NCBI GenBank assembly: GCA_903903925.1
Contig: CAIVAU010000173.1
Span: forward strand, 1 to 64,000
Direction of reading: 5' to 3'
From: an uncultured cyanobacterium
GTDB lineage: Bacteria > Cyanobacteriota > Cyanobacteriia > Cyanobacteriales > Nostocaceae
Length of the DNA stretch: 64,000 nucleotides
Position 1 is the stretch's first letter; the number at the start of each line of letters is the position of its first letter. The position numbers and the translations under genes were made by a program. The notes beneath the pieces were generated by a model that worked only from the letters and a program-made list of their open reading frames with translations, was not told the origin of the DNA and did no database searches. Shown here piece after piece: positions 41,004 to 50,046 of the stretch.

Positions 41004-42173
41004 ATGATAGACCTATTGCTTATCACAACCTTGGGGTTCTTAGGAAGTTTTGGTCACTGCATGGGGATGTGTGGGCCTCTAACTGTGGCGTTTTCCTTAT
41101 CTCATCAGCAGGAAACTCGCAATTGGCAACAGCAATTACATTTCCACATCCTACTTAACGCAGGGCGGGTCTTAAGCTATGCATTAGTCGGCGCGGGTAT
41201 TGGGACGCTGGGTTCAGTGTTGGTTGCTAGTGGACAAATGGCAGGAATTGGGAGCGAATTACGCCACTGGATAGCAATTCTCACTGGTGTGATGTTGGTT
41301 TGGTTTGGCTTAGGACAAATAAAACCTAATTTTTTGCCTCGGATTCCAGTCTTACATCCCCTATTACAGGGAAGTCTACACAATCGCCTAAGTGCGGGAA
41401 TGGTCAATCTGTCCCGACAAACCAGATGGTGGACGCCAACCCTTTTAGGGATGACTTGGGGTCTGATGCCTTGTGGTTTTCTGTATGCTGCCCAAATTAA
41501 AGCTGCTGAAACTGGCAATTTATGGAGGGGTGCAGCCATTATGCTGGCCTTTGGCGTCGGAACGCTACCCACGATGCTAGGTGTAGGCGTTTCTACAACT
41601 CTGGTCAGTCAAGACAGACGTAGTCAGTTGTTTCGCTTGGGTGGTTGGGTCACTCTCACGATCGGTGTGCTAACACTGCTACGGACTGGCGACACAATGG
41701 TAGATTATACCGGACATGCGGCTTTGATCTGTTTGATTGTGGTGCTCATTGCACGACCTATAAGCAAGTGGTGGGCGACACCTTTGCATTACCGTCGGGT
41801 GTTGGGCGTTGGCGCTTTTGTCCTGTCGGGGCTGCACACTGTTCACATGATGGAACATTCACTTCAGTGGAATTTTGCCGCTTTCTTTTTCTTACCAGCA
41901 AAATATCAGTTGGGTATGGCTACAGGTGCTATATCACTAGTATTAATCACACCTGCTGCCCTCACCAGCTTTGATTTTTTACAAAAATCTTTAGGTAAAC
42001 TCTGGCGACAAATTCATCTATTAAGCGTACCTGCCTTACTCTTGGCTACCATTCATACAGTTCTCATTGGCTCTCATTACCTTGGTTCTTTACAATTAAC
42101 TTGGGAGAATAAACTAACAGTATTGCTATTGAGTGTTATCACCCTAGGAGTTTTGCTACTGCGGGTTAAGTAA
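41004..42173 (+). CDS. TauE/SafE-type membrane protein with C-terminal ferric-reductase-like helices
   Basis: 389 residues, about ten membrane helices. N-terminal half: GSFGHCMGMCGPLTVAFSL near 12-30 (Cys-containing signature of the UreH/SafE transmembrane group), GRVLSYALVGAGIGTLGS, GMTWGLMPCGFLYAA (second Cys-Pro motif), AFGVGTLPTML. C-terminal half (about 240-389): conserved His residues in GLHTVHMMEHS and LLATIHTVLIGSHYL, recalling ferric-reductase or cytochrome b-type haem-binding helices. Could transport a metal/thiol and couple to electron transfer. The exact substrate is unknown. Confidence 0.75.
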   Translation: MIDLLLITTLGFLGSFGHCMGMCGPLTVAFSLSHQQETRNWQQQLHFHILLNAGRVLSYALVGAGIGTLGSVLVASGQMAGIGSELRHWIAILTGVMLVWFGLGQIKPNFLPRIPVLHPLLQGSLHNRLSAGMVNLSRQTRWWTPTLLGMTWGLMPCGFLYAAQIKAAETGNLWRGAAIMLAFGVGTLPTMLGVGVSTTLVSQDRRSQLFRLGGWVTLTIGVLTLLRTGDTMVDYTGHAALICLIVVLIARPISKWWATPLHYRRVLGVGAFVLSGLHTVHMMEHSLQWNFAAFFFLPAKYQLGMATGAISLVLITPAALTSFDFLQKSLGKLWRQIHLLSVPALLLATIHTVLIGSHYLGSLQLTWENKLTVLLLSVITLGVLLLRVK

Positions 42174-42177
42174 GAGA

Positions 42178-42236
42178 GAGGGGGGAGTAATATTTTCCTT
42201 ACCTCCTACACCTCCCACACTCCCCACACCTTGGGC
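42178..42236. repeat. Dispersed GTGTGGGG-type element, reverse orientation
   Basis: GGGGGGAGTAATATTTTCCT and TACCTCCTACACCTCCCACACTCCCC: same core (AATATTTTCCTTACCTCC) as 44193-44266 reversed. Directly after the SafE-like gene and before galE (convergent), so it may act as a terminator. Confidence 0.7.
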
Positions 42237-42264
42237 GTGAGAAATTCGGGCTAACTCCTAACTT

Positions 42265-43263
42265 TCACCGGTGTCGCTGTTGATGCCACTGCCATGCATG
42301 GGCGACAATCTCTGTAAGAGATGAGTACTGCGGTAGCCAGCCTAAAATTTTTCTGGCTTTGTCGCTACTGCCAATGAGAACTGGTGGATCGCCAGGACGG
42401 CGATCGCGTTCTAAGACTTTAATATCCCGACCTGTCACAATAGAGGCGGTTTCGATGACGTCTCTAACTGAGAAGCCGTTACCATTTCCTAAATTAAAGA
42501 ATTCACTGACACCGTCCTTTAAAAGATATTCCAAACCCAAAATATGGGCATCTGCTAAATCTTTAACGTGGATATAATCCCGAATGCAAGTCCCATCAGG
42601 CGTGGGGTAATCAGTACCGAAGATCGAGATTGCTTCACGCTTACCTAAAGCTGTCAACAACACCAAGGGAATCAAATGGGTTTCTGGGTTATGGTCTTCA
42701 CCAAGCTTGCCATTTGGATCAGCACCAGCAGCATTAAAGTAACGGAAGCACACTGATTTGAAATCGTATGCGGCACTGAAGTCAGAGAGAATCCGTTCTA
42801 CCATCAGCTTACTAGCACCATAAGGATTGATGGGATTTTGGGGATGATCCTCTGTGAGAGGCATAAATTGTGGTATGCCATAGGTGGCACAGGTGGAGGA
42901 AAATACAAATTTCTTAACAGACGCTGTCAGCATTGCTTCTAACAGAGTTAACGTGCCTAAAACGTTGTTACGGTAGTACTTAGCAGGGTTTGTAACCGAT
43001 TCTCCTACGTACGCATAGGCAGAAAAGTGCATGACTGCTGAAATTTTGTGGGTATTAAATAGCTTATCTAACAGGGCGCGATCTCCTGTATCTCCCACGA
43101 CAAGTTCTGCCTGTAAAACGTTTTCCACCAAGTCACGATGGCCATACACCAGATTATCGAGTATGACAACGTCGTAACCCGCCTGCTTAAGAGCAAGCAC
43201 TGTATGAGAACCAATGTATCCAGCTCCCCCTGTCACCAAAATTAAAGGTTTTCCAGGCGACAT
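42265..43263 (-). CDS. galE: UDP-glucose 4-epimerase
   Basis: Interconverts UDP-glucose and UDP-galactose for envelope glycans and galactolipids. 332 residues. NAD site LVTGGAGYIGSHTVLAL near residue 10; catalytic Ser/Thr in FSSTCATYG, Tyr-x3-Lys in NPYGASKLM near 148; RYFNAAGADPNGKLGED near 173; C-terminal DRRPGDPPVLIGSS and LGWLPQYSS. Full length. Convergent to the SafE-like gene and divergent from the next gene. Confidence 0.96.
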   Translation of the reverse strand: MSPGKPLILVTGGAGYIGSHTVLALKQAGYDVVILDNLVYGHRDLVENVLQAELVVGDTGDRALLDKLFNTHKISAVMHFSAYAYVGESVTNPAKYYRNNVLGTLTLLEAMLTASVKKFVFSSTCATYGIPQFMPLTEDHPQNPINPYGASKLMVERILSDFSAAYDFKSVCFRYFNAAGADPNGKLGEDHNPETHLIPLVLLTALGKREAISIFGTDYPTPDGTCIRDYIHVKDLADAHILGLEYLLKDGVSEFFNLGNGNGFSVRDVIETASIVTGRDIKVLERDRRPGDPPVLIGSSDKARKILGWLPQYSSLTEIVAHAWQWHQQRHR

Positions 43264-43514
43264 AGTTTTTCCTTCTGATTTGACAATTACTCAATTAATT
43301 TAATCTACCCTAGGCAAATTACTGATCTACAAAATTACAAATAATCACCCATTTGGAAAAATTTGCTCTAAAATCACTACGGCGGTAGTCTTTATGTGTA
43401 GAGTGTGAGGTAATTAAAGTTTGGTAACAGTACGATTACAATTTGACACTAAAATAGCCCCACAGTCCAAAACCTGTAGGCTAACCGCGTTCATAAGATT
43501 TTGAGAGTTAATCT

Positions 43515-44180
43515 ATGACATTTGTACTGCTAAGCCGGGTACTACTGTGGCTGCTTCTTGGCGCTATCATAGTCTCTTTGTTCCAGAGATTCCCTGCTGG
43601 AAATTTCATTGCACGATTGCTCCTAATAGTTCTGGTTCTCATCGTCGTTCTAACGTTTCTTAACCCAAAGGAACCCGTTGTTGCTGAGTTATGGAAGGTG
43701 GTGTCGTTTCCTCTCAGACCTCTGGGGGCAGCGATATTTCTGTTAATTTTTGCTGCTCAAAAGATCAAGGCTGGAAATGTAGAAAAACCTGGAGGAAACT
43801 TGATCATTGGGGCGCTAGTAATTTTACTGATAGCAAGTACACCAGCTTTCGGCTATTTACTAACTCGGGCACCTGTGGCAGCAGCACCTTCATCCGAAAT
43901 GCTTGTAGCATGGAGGCAAGAGACTATACCCAATGTATCAGATGTTGTCGCTGATAGTATGCTCTCCTCCAGAGATATGGAGCCAACAACCATAGCATTT
44001 AACTCTCTCGGTGCAGGAGTCACGCCCTATCTGTTGCAAACTCCTAATCCAAGGGACATTCCTAGGAGAGGATTACGACTAGAAGACTTTGTGCCCAATG
44101 CACAAACCTTGGCACTCACAACGCAAGTTTGGGACGGTTATCTGAACCGAATTTACGTTTTCTTGCGTAGTGGTCGATGA
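43515..44180 (+). CDS. Membrane protein of unknown function (possible ElyC-family N-terminus)
   Basis: 221 residues. Four hydrophobic segments: LLSRVLLWLLLGAIIVSLF (5-23), LLLIVLVLIVVLTFL (36-50), LRPLGAAIFLLIFAA (68-82), IIGALVILLIASTPAFGYLL (96-115). The layout and the middle PKEPVVAELWKVVSFPLRP resemble the membrane part of long YdcF/ElyC proteins in cyanobacteria; but the expected cytoplasm/periplasm DUF218 catalytic domain is replaced by about 105 polar residues without known motifs. It may be a truncated or different protein. Confidence 0.6.
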   Translation: MTFVLLSRVLLWLLLGAIIVSLFQRFPAGNFIARLLLIVLVLIVVLTFLNPKEPVVAELWKVVSFPLRPLGAAIFLLIFAAQKIKAGNVEKPGGNLIIGALVILLIASTPAFGYLLTRAPVAAAPSSEMLVAWRQETIPNVSDVVADSMLSSRDMEPTTIAFNSLGAGVTPYLLQTPNPRDIPRRGLRLEDFVPNAQTLALTTQVWDGYLNRIYVFLRSGR

Positions 44181-44192
44181 CCGAAAACAGAG

Positions 44193-44266
44193 TGTGGGGG
44201 GTGTGGGGAGTGTGGGAGGTAAGGAAAACATTACTATCCGATCTCCCCCGTCTCCCATTTCCTATA
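44193..44266. repeat. Dispersed GTGTGGGGGGTGTGGGGAG element
   Basis: G-rich arm ending GTGGGAGGTAAGGAAAACATT, then CTCCCCCGTCTCCCA. Copies at 10965-11022, 42178-42236 and 52911-53052. Located between the membrane protein and the ABC exporter. Confidence 0.7.
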
Positions 44267-44340
44267 TTCCTTTCATCGAGAGATGCAGATTTTTGTTAAA
44301 TATTGTATCTTCTTAATTAAAAAGTGGCAGAATTGCTGCA

Positions 44341-46131
44341 ATGGCAAAATCACGACGGCTGACTAAACTTGTTGCTTACCTACGCCCCCATGCGCGAGAA
44401 GCCACCTTAGGCATTATCGCTTTGTTGATTGTCAACGGGTTGGGTGTCCGCATACCCTTGTTGATTCGCACCTGCATTAACAAGCTCTCAGCAAACTTCA
44501 GCTTAGACCAAGTCATATATTATGTAGTGCTGATCTTCTCACTCAGTTCGGCAATGTGGCTCATTCGTATGGCTTCTCGAATTTGGTTGTTTGGTGTGGG
44601 GCGTCAGGTAGAATTTGACCTAAAACAAAGGATTTTTGAACACTTACTCAAGCTGGAGCCATCTTATTTTGCCACTAATACTGGAGGCGATTTGATTAGT
44701 CGAGCGACCAGTGATGTGGAAAATATCCGGAGGTTGTTGGGTTTTGCCGTACTCAGTTTAGCAAATACCGTGTTTGCCTATGCCCTAACTTTACCCGTAA
44801 TGCTGGCAATAGATGTGGAGCTCACATTAGCAGCACTGGCAGTGTATCCATTGATGTTATTTATGGTACAACTGTTTAGCCATCGCCTACGCAACCAACA
44901 GTTAGAAGTGCAAGAGAATCTCTCTAACATGAGCGAACTTATCCAAGAGGATATCAGCGGCATGGCTCTGATTAAAATCTACGCCCAAGAGGAAAATGAG
45001 CGCCGTGCCTTTGCTCACCAAAATCAACAGTTGTTGCAGGCTAACCTGCAACTGGCGAAAAGTCGAAATACCCTGTTTCCATTAATTAGTGGACTAGCCA
45101 GTGTCAGTTCATTGGTAATTATCTGGTTGGGGGCGACACGTCTTGCCTCAGGAAGCCTTGCTGTGGGTGACTTTGTGGCACTGTTAATTTATGTTCAGCA
45201 ACTGGTTTTTCCCACAGCTTTATTGGGTTTTACAATTACCACCTACCAACGGGGTGAAGTGAGTATTGATCGGATTGAGGCGATTCTCACCGTCACACCC
45301 AAAATTCAAGACACAGCAGATACAATTCATTTGCCACGAGAACAAGTTCGTGGAGAATTGAGTGCTAGAAACCTGAGTTACACATACCCTGATGTCACCA
45401 ACCCAGCGTTACAAAACATTAACTTCACGATCTCCCCTGGAGAAATTGTTGCAATTGTCGGACCTATTGGTTCGGGAAAAACTACTTTAGCGAATGCTTT
45501 GCCAAGGTTACTGGATATTGACCCAGGTCAGTTGTTTTTGGATGGAGTGGACATTACTAAAATCGCGTTGGCAGACTTACGAAGTGCGATCGCCTACGTC
45601 CCTCAGGATAGTTTTCTGTTCAGCACCACAATTAAAAATAACATTCGCTACGAAGATCCAATGAGCGATCAGCCGGAGGTAGAATTTGCTGCTCATCTGG
45701 CACAAATTCACCCTGAAATTGCTAATTTTCCCCAGCAGTATGAAACAATTGTTGGTGAACGTGGCATTACGCTTTCTGGTGGCCAGCGGCAACGTACAGC
45801 GTTAGCAAGGGCACTGCTTGTCAATGCCCCAGTGTTGATTTTAGATGATGCCCTCTCCAGCGTCGATAATCAAACCGCCACAGCCATCTTGGCAAATTTC
45901 CGGACGGACTGGAAATCCCCAGACCTTTCCTCCTCTGGTACGAATGGGACGAAACGCAAAACGGTTGTTTTTATTACCCACCAACTGTCTGCAGCAGCTG
46001 CGGCTGATCGCATTTTCGTCATCGACAAAGGTAAAATCATCCAAACAGGCACCCAAATAGAACTTTTACAACAACCTGGGCTTTACAGAACTCTATGGAG
46101 CCAGCATCAAGTTGAAGAATTGTTGCATTAG
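44341..46131 (+). CDS. ABC exporter, fused permease and ATPase (MdlB/MsbA-like)
   Basis: 596 residues forming a half-transporter: six membrane helices (about 15-310; region starting REATLGIIALLIVNGLGVRI) and an ATP-binding domain (about 340-590). Walker A VGPIGSGKTTLANAL near 378, Q-loop VPQDSFLF near 422, signature LSGGQRQRTALARAL near 477, Walker B PVLILDDALSSVD near 499, and H-loop VFITHQLSA. Works as a dimer to export lipids, peptides or small molecules; substrate unknown. It is the only gene between dispersed repeats, convergent with the sugar transferase. Confidence 0.93.
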   Translation: MAKSRRLTKLVAYLRPHAREATLGIIALLIVNGLGVRIPLLIRTCINKLSANFSLDQVIYYVVLIFSLSSAMWLIRMASRIWLFGVGRQVEFDLKQRIFEHLLKLEPSYFATNTGGDLISRATSDVENIRRLLGFAVLSLANTVFAYALTLPVMLAIDVELTLAALAVYPLMLFMVQLFSHRLRNQQLEVQENLSNMSELIQEDISGMALIKIYAQEENERRAFAHQNQQLLQANLQLAKSRNTLFPLISGLASVSSLVIIWLGATRLASGSLAVGDFVALLIYVQQLVFPTALLGFTITTYQRGEVSIDRIEAILTVTPKIQDTADTIHLPREQVRGELSARNLSYTYPDVTNPALQNINFTISPGEIVAIVGPIGSGKTTLANALPRLLDIDPGQLFLDGVDITKIALADLRSAIAYVPQDSFLFSTTIKNNIRYEDPMSDQPEVEFAAHLAQIHPEIANFPQQYETIVGERGITLSGGQRQRTALARALLVNAPVLILDDALSSVDNQTATAILANFRTDWKSPDLSSSGTNGTKRKTVVFITHQLSAAAAADRIFVIDKGKIIQTGTQIELLQQPGLYRTLWSQHQVEELLH

Positions 46132-46196
46132 TTAGTTGTTAGTTATTGGTCTGTGGCTGTTAGTTCTCACACAAAAAAATAACAACTAACAAATCA
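46132..46196. repeat. Inverted repeat TTAGTTGTTAGTTATT / AATAACAACTAACAA
   Basis: Lies in the 67-bp gap between two converging genes. Same family as 17828-17881, 54271-54303 and 57362-57391. A bidirectional terminator is plausible. Confidence 0.7.
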
Positions 46197-46198
46197 AA

Positions 46199-46885
46199 TT
46201 AAAAAGCTCCAACACGAGCAAAAATGATCAGAAGCGTCTTTAGGATTAATAAGATATCATACATTGGATACCATTTCTTTTGATATTGCAGGTCCAAATC
46301 GACGACTTGTTCAAAATCTTTGACGTGAGAACGACCGTTAACTTGCCATTCACCAGTTAAACCTGGTTTGACATTTAAACGTTGCCAGTGACGCTGATTG
46401 TAGTGCATCACTTCATCAGCGGTAGGTGGACGCGTTCCCACTAAACTCATTTCGCCTACTAGGACATTCCAGAACTGAGGTAGTTCATCTAAGCTTGTAC
46501 TGCGCAAAAAGCGACCTACCTTTGTGACTCGGAAGTCATTTTTATTTTTAAAAATAAGTCCGTTAGCCTCGTTACTCACTAAAGATTTCAGTTGATCGGC
46601 ATCGGAAATCATTGAGCGAAATTTCCGGATACGAAATATTTTACCTTGGAGTCCATAACGTTCTTGTGTGAAGAAAATTGGACCTGGACTATCAATTTTG
46701 ATAGCGATCGCTACTGGTACAAACACTATCGTTAGTATCAACAGCCCAATCAGGCTACCCAAAATGTCTAAAAAACGTTTAAACTTAGAATTCACCGCAG
46801 GGTGAACGGTAAATTGTAATTCCCTAGAAGTAGATGTAGAAGTTGAACCTTCAACAACGGTTATGAATGGTATTTGGTATGTCAT
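46199..46885 (-). CDS. Sugar transferase (bacterial polyprenyl-phosphate glycosyl-1-phosphate transferase)
   Basis: 228 residues: the catalytic module of the WbaP/WcaJ group, which loads the first sugar phosphate onto undecaprenyl phosphate for exopolysaccharide or O-antigen synthesis. One hydrophobic segment (FLDILGSLIGLLILTIVFVP, about 38-57), then FFTQERYGLQGKIFRIRKFR near 76, SLDELPQFWNVLVGEMSLVG near 134, GTRPPTADEV, RLNVKPGLTGEWQVNGRS near 178, and YPMYDILLILKTLL. The extra N-terminal membrane bundle of long WbaP proteins is absent, as in many short homologues. Convergent with the ABC exporter. Confidence 0.92.
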   Translation of the reverse strand: MTYQIPFITVVEGSTSTSTSRELQFTVHPAVNSKFKRFLDILGSLIGLLILTIVFVPVAIAIKIDSPGPIFFTQERYGLQGKIFRIRKFRSMISDADQLKSLVSNEANGLIFKNKNDFRVTKVGRFLRSTSLDELPQFWNVLVGEMSLVGTRPPTADEVMHYNQRHWQRLNVKPGLTGEWQVNGRSHVKDFEQVVDLDLQYQKKWYPMYDILLILKTLLIIFARVGAF

Positions 46886-47179
46886 GCCGAATGTTGAGCA
46901 AAAATGTATAATTACTTAACTTAATTTGACTATATACTTGCCTTTGATAAAGGTAGTCTCTCTCAACAGTATTTTCACTGAATCTTCATCAATATTTTGG
47001 GGATCATGATTTTTTTATAAATTTCAGATAAAGCAAATTTTATATATCTTATGAAGGATGAAAGAAATAGTCTAAAGGTATGGGTATTAATAGCAATTTT
47101 GTTATGACTTGCCACCGCTAAATGATGGGCATCAATAAAAATCGATAGAAGCTGAAAGACTAGCTAATGGCTAATTGTA
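46886..47179. other. Gap upstream of sugar transferase, no gene seen
   Basis: A/T-rich, likely promoter region; no protein-like frame found. Confidence 0.4.
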
Positions 47180-47457
47180 GTTAGGCAATTAGCAGACCCA
47201 GTAGCGGATGTGAAAGCCAAGTTACAACTTGGAGGCAACAAAGGGTTTATTATTTTAGTGAAAGCACAAAAATGGTTTAAAGCTTCGGAACTTCCTGCTT
47301 TTAACTTGATTGTGCCGCTGCTTTGAAGTTTATCAGAGAATTTACAGAGGCGGCATCTGAGGTCAATGCTCCAAACTTTAAGGAGGAGTTGTTTGAACAT
47401 TTTCCCTGTCCCACATTCAATACTTTTCGCGAAAGGCGAAGACCGACTTCTATCTAG
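47180..47457 (+). pseudogene. Decayed gene of unknown type, frame broken once
   Basis: Reading from 47180 gives VRQLADPVADVKAKLQLG, GFIILVKAQKWFKASELPAF, NLIVPLL and then a stop; from about 47325 another frame continues AALKFIREFTEAASEVNAPN, FKEELFEHFPCPTF and stops at 47457. Both halves have protein-like composition and together suggest one about 90-codon gene with a frameshift and no start. No family recognised. Chance open frames cannot be excluded. Confidence 0.35.
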
Positions 47458-47636
47458 GCTTAAGGCTGAGAACCCTTGAAGTATTGGTTCTAAACGGACA
47501 TTTACACTCTGAAAAAATCATAGACCAAGAGGATGAGATGGCGGTGACGACTTGGTGCTACTGCCTATATCCTTTAATACAAGAATAATCAGAAAATTTA
47601 CTGTAATGCTATCTCACAATTGAGGTACTAAAAAAA

Positions 47637-47936
47637 ATGATTGTAGCAGGAGTCGAAGTTAAAATCAGTCGCTTAGAATCGATAGTCGAGCAAATTGGAG
47701 AAGCAGTACTTGCTACGACTGAAACAATTGAACGTCTTGCGGAAAGAGTGGATACACTGAGTGCCCAAGTCGAAGAACAGGGAAGGCAGGTACAACAGCA
47801 GGGCTATCAAATTTTAGCCCTGTGTGATGCAGTCCAAACTCTTACGGAAACTCAGGATGATTCCCTTGCTAGACTAACCCAACTGACAGATACCCTAGAG
47901 CGGATGACGAAATTAATTACAGGTACAGAAGACTAA
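47637..47936 (+). CDS. Small coiled-coil protein, unknown function
   Basis: 99 residues, nearly all helical with heptad pattern: KISRLESIVEQIGEAVLAT, IERLAERVDTLSAQVEEQGR, QVQQQGYQILALCDAVQTLT, LARLTQLTDTLERMTKLI. Similar small coiled-coil proteins are common in cyanobacteria, sometimes near toxin-antitoxin or repeat loci. Overlaps surE by four bases at the 3' end, on the opposite strand. Confidence 0.6.
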   Translation: MIVAGVEVKISRLESIVEQIGEAVLATTETIERLAERVDTLSAQVEEQGRQVQQQGYQILALCDAVQTLTETQDDSLARLTQLTDTLERMTKLITGTED

Positions 47937-48619
47937 AACTTAATACTTAACTGGGTTACAGCAATTTTGCCAGAGAAACAGACATCAACATCGCTGCCAG
48001 GTGTGCGATCGCGCTTGCCATATTCCCCTACATAATAAAAATTATCGCCCTCAATCTGGTAGTTGACGGGCAAGGGTCTTGTACAGGGTTGGCAAAATAC
48101 AACTTCTGGATCGGGTTCATTTGGTAGCAAATGTGGCAAATTAACATTCCAGAACGTTCCTGGTTCCAAGGGACGGTTGAGTAAATCAGATAGAACGTCA
48201 GCAGTCCGCCTTGCTGCTACATCCCAATCAATATTGAGCTTACCTTTACAATAGTGGGAAACCGCAATTCCAGGAATGCCGTGAATTGCTGCTTCCCTCA
48301 CAGCAGCGACAGTACCGGAAATGTAAGCATCAACTCCCATATTGCCCCCAGCGTTAATACCAGAGAACACAAATCTAACATTTTGACAAATATGTGTTAA
48401 CGCAATTCTGACGCAATCAGCAGGAGTACCTCCAATCGCATACTCATAATCAGAGCGACGGTGAACATGAATCGGACCATTTGTGGTGACTTGATGTCCA
48501 CATCCAGATAGATGGTCTTTGGGTGCAGCAATCATGACTTCTTCAGCATTTACAGCTTTAAGAAGTGCTTGAATCCCAGGAGCATCTATCCCATCATCGT
48601 TGGTTAATATCAGTGTCAT
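47933..48619 (-). CDS. surE: 5'/3'-nucleotidase SurE
   Basis: Stationary-phase survival protein, a metal-dependent nucleotidase acting on nucleoside monophosphates. 228 residues. Metal site ILTNDDGIDAPGI at the start (Asp8, Asp9), SGCGHQVT near 39, YAIGGTPADCVRIAL near 61, VFSGINAGGNMGVDAYISGT near 82. C-terminal ending is normal. Single gene, convergent overlap with the coiled-coil gene. Confidence 0.95.
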   Translation of the reverse strand: MTLILTNDDGIDAPGIQALLKAVNAEEVMIAAPKDHLSGCGHQVTTNGPIHVHRRSDYEYAIGGTPADCVRIALTHICQNVRFVFSGINAGGNMGVDAYISGTVAAVREAAIHGIPGIAVSHYCKGKLNIDWDVAARRTADVLSDLLNRPLEPGTFWNVNLPHLLPNEPDPEVVFCQPCTRPLPVNYQIEGDNFYYVGEYGKRDRTPGSDVDVCFSGKIAVTQLSIKF

Positions 48620-48645
48620 TTGTTACTTTATCACTTTAGAAAAGA

Positions 48646-48781
48646 AGGGAGCAGGGAGCAGGGAGCAGGGAGCAGGGGGAATCCATGGCTTAAGCCGTGG
48701 GATTGGAACTTTTCTGACGAATGTTTCACAGCATGTGGTGTCTCGCAACACATTTTTTTATTCCCTGCTCCCTGCTCCCTC
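48646..48781. repeat. GGGAGCA array, degraded palindrome, and CCCTGCT array
   Basis: GGGAGCA units at 48646-48677, a degraded copy of the 21377 palindrome at 48681-48703 and TCCCTGC units at 48762-48781. The two arrays are in opposite orientation and can pair. Bases to 48996 hold no further gene. Confidence 0.85.
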
Positions 48782-48996
48782 TTAAAGAATTTTTCATATT
48801 GTATTTGGGGACAATTCCCACCGTCAACAATATTTTGCTTACAGGAAAAAGCGTGATCACCAGTAGTAGGTCACCACGCCCTTTACAACGTACTGTCAGG
48901 AAGAAAGCTAGTTGCGTAATTCCATTTTAGCTCATTGAATTGTATGAAATGATACAAAAACTCTAGATTCCACCAATCAGAGTGTACCATTCCGTT

Positions 48997-49221
48997 CTAT
49001 CTGTACTCATAGTGACCAGCAACCCATACTTGACGGTGGCTTGAACGGTTCCAATGCCCAGGAACCCATACCCGTCGTCTACGGGCAACCAATATGGGGC
49101 TTGATGTTTGTAAGTTAAAGAGAGGGTTGATAACGACTTCTGATGCTGATGCCTGTTGTGTTGGTAATCCAGCCATCATAAATGGTAGAGCGAGTATCGC
49201 GCCAGCAATCATCCGTTTCAT
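48997..49221 (-). CDS. Small exported YXWXPGHW-type protein
   Basis: 74 residues from ATG at 49221 (GGAG 8 bases ahead; a TTG start two codons earlier is weaker). Signal peptide (RMIAGAILALPFMMAGLP, cleavage near ASA-SE), a short linker, then a basic tail with two similar units: RVWVPGHW and QVWVAGHY. Such VWVPGHW repeats occur in small exported proteins of many bacteria; function unknown. Confidence 0.8.
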   Translation of the reverse strand: MKRMIAGAILALPFMMAGLPTQQASASEVVINPLFNLQTSSPILVARRRRVWVPGHWNRSSHRQVWVAGHYEYR

Positions 49222-49263
49222 GAGCAAATCTCCTTTGAGTAATTAGGTTAAGTCGGTATCATT

Positions 49264-50046
49264 TTAATCCGCTTCAATACCACGGTCTAAAAAATTATTA
49301 TTTTTCATAATTTCATAGAGATAAATATCTTCTTCCAGCAAGCAAGCATGTCCACTATGGGGTAAGACCACCATTTTGGCATTGGGTAAAACATTGACTA
49401 AACGTTCTACTTCACTTAAAGAAGGCAAAAGCCAATCATCACCACTAGCAAGTAGCAAAACAGGTTGAGAGAGGCTAGTAAGCTGCACCTCATCAACATC
49501 AAAATCTCTGAGTAAGGAGAACCGCCAGAGGACAGTTTCTGGTGGTACGGAACGCATGGTTTTCAGGAGTTCTCGGCGATCGCACTGAGAAATTCTTCCC
49601 AATGCAGCTAAAAACGGTAACAAACCTAGTGCGCCGACTTCATATAGGGATGAGGGTACTAAGTAAGCCAGTTGTGATGTCCAATTCAACCAAGGGCGAA
49701 GATGAAAGCTAGAAGCCGGGTTGATCAGGATAATTCGTTTAAACAGATGTGGTGCAGCTATCGCTACTTTTTGCGCTAAACAACCGCCAAATGATTCTCC
49801 ACACAGGTAAACTGATCGCTCTAGGTTTTTTTCTAGTTCAGCATGGATCAAGTCTAATAAATTATTAGTTAGCACATCCCAGTTGCTGAGATCATTCTGT
49901 GGTATTGCTAAACAGCGAACATCAAAACCAGCTTCCAATCCAGCCGTTTGCGATCGCAAGAGTTGACCAGTTCCATCCATCCCCGGCAAAAAAATAAACA
50001 GTGGATATTCTGGCTGTAGTCGTTTAGGTGTCAGAAAACAGGGCAT
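49264..50046 (-). CDS. Alpha/beta hydrolase resembling the phytyl-ester-synthase hydrolase domain
   Basis: 260 residues from ATG 50046; the frame runs further into a CATTGGG repeat array but codes for repeat only. LFIFLPGMDGTGQLLRSQ near 20, FDVRCLAIPQNDLSNWD near 44, nucleophile VYLCGESFGGCLAQKVA near 83, acid in LLASGDDWLLPS, His in LPHSGHACLLE. The opening and F-D-V-R-C-L pattern match the hydrolase half of plant PES and cyanobacterial homologues that esterify phytol; the acyltransferase half is absent. Substrate inferred only. Confidence 0.8.
   Translation of the reverse strand: MPCFLTPKRLQPEYPLFIFLPGMDGTGQLLRSQTAGLEAGFDVRCLAIPQNDLSNWDVLTNNLLDLIHAELEKNLERSVYLCGESFGGCLAQKVAIAAPHLFKRIILINPASSFHLRPWLNWTSQLAYLVPSSLYEVGALGLLPFLAALGRISQCDRRELLKTMRSVPPETVLWRFSLLRDFDVDEVQLTSLSQPVLLLASGDDWLLPSLSEVERLVNVLPNAKMVVLPHSGHACLLEEDIYLYEIMKNNNFLDRGIEAD

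Noticed and set aside
43430..43450. NtcA-like GTA...TAC site upstream of the membrane protein gene
   Set aside because: The spacing is 10 rather than the required 8 bases, so it does not fit GTA-N8-TAC.
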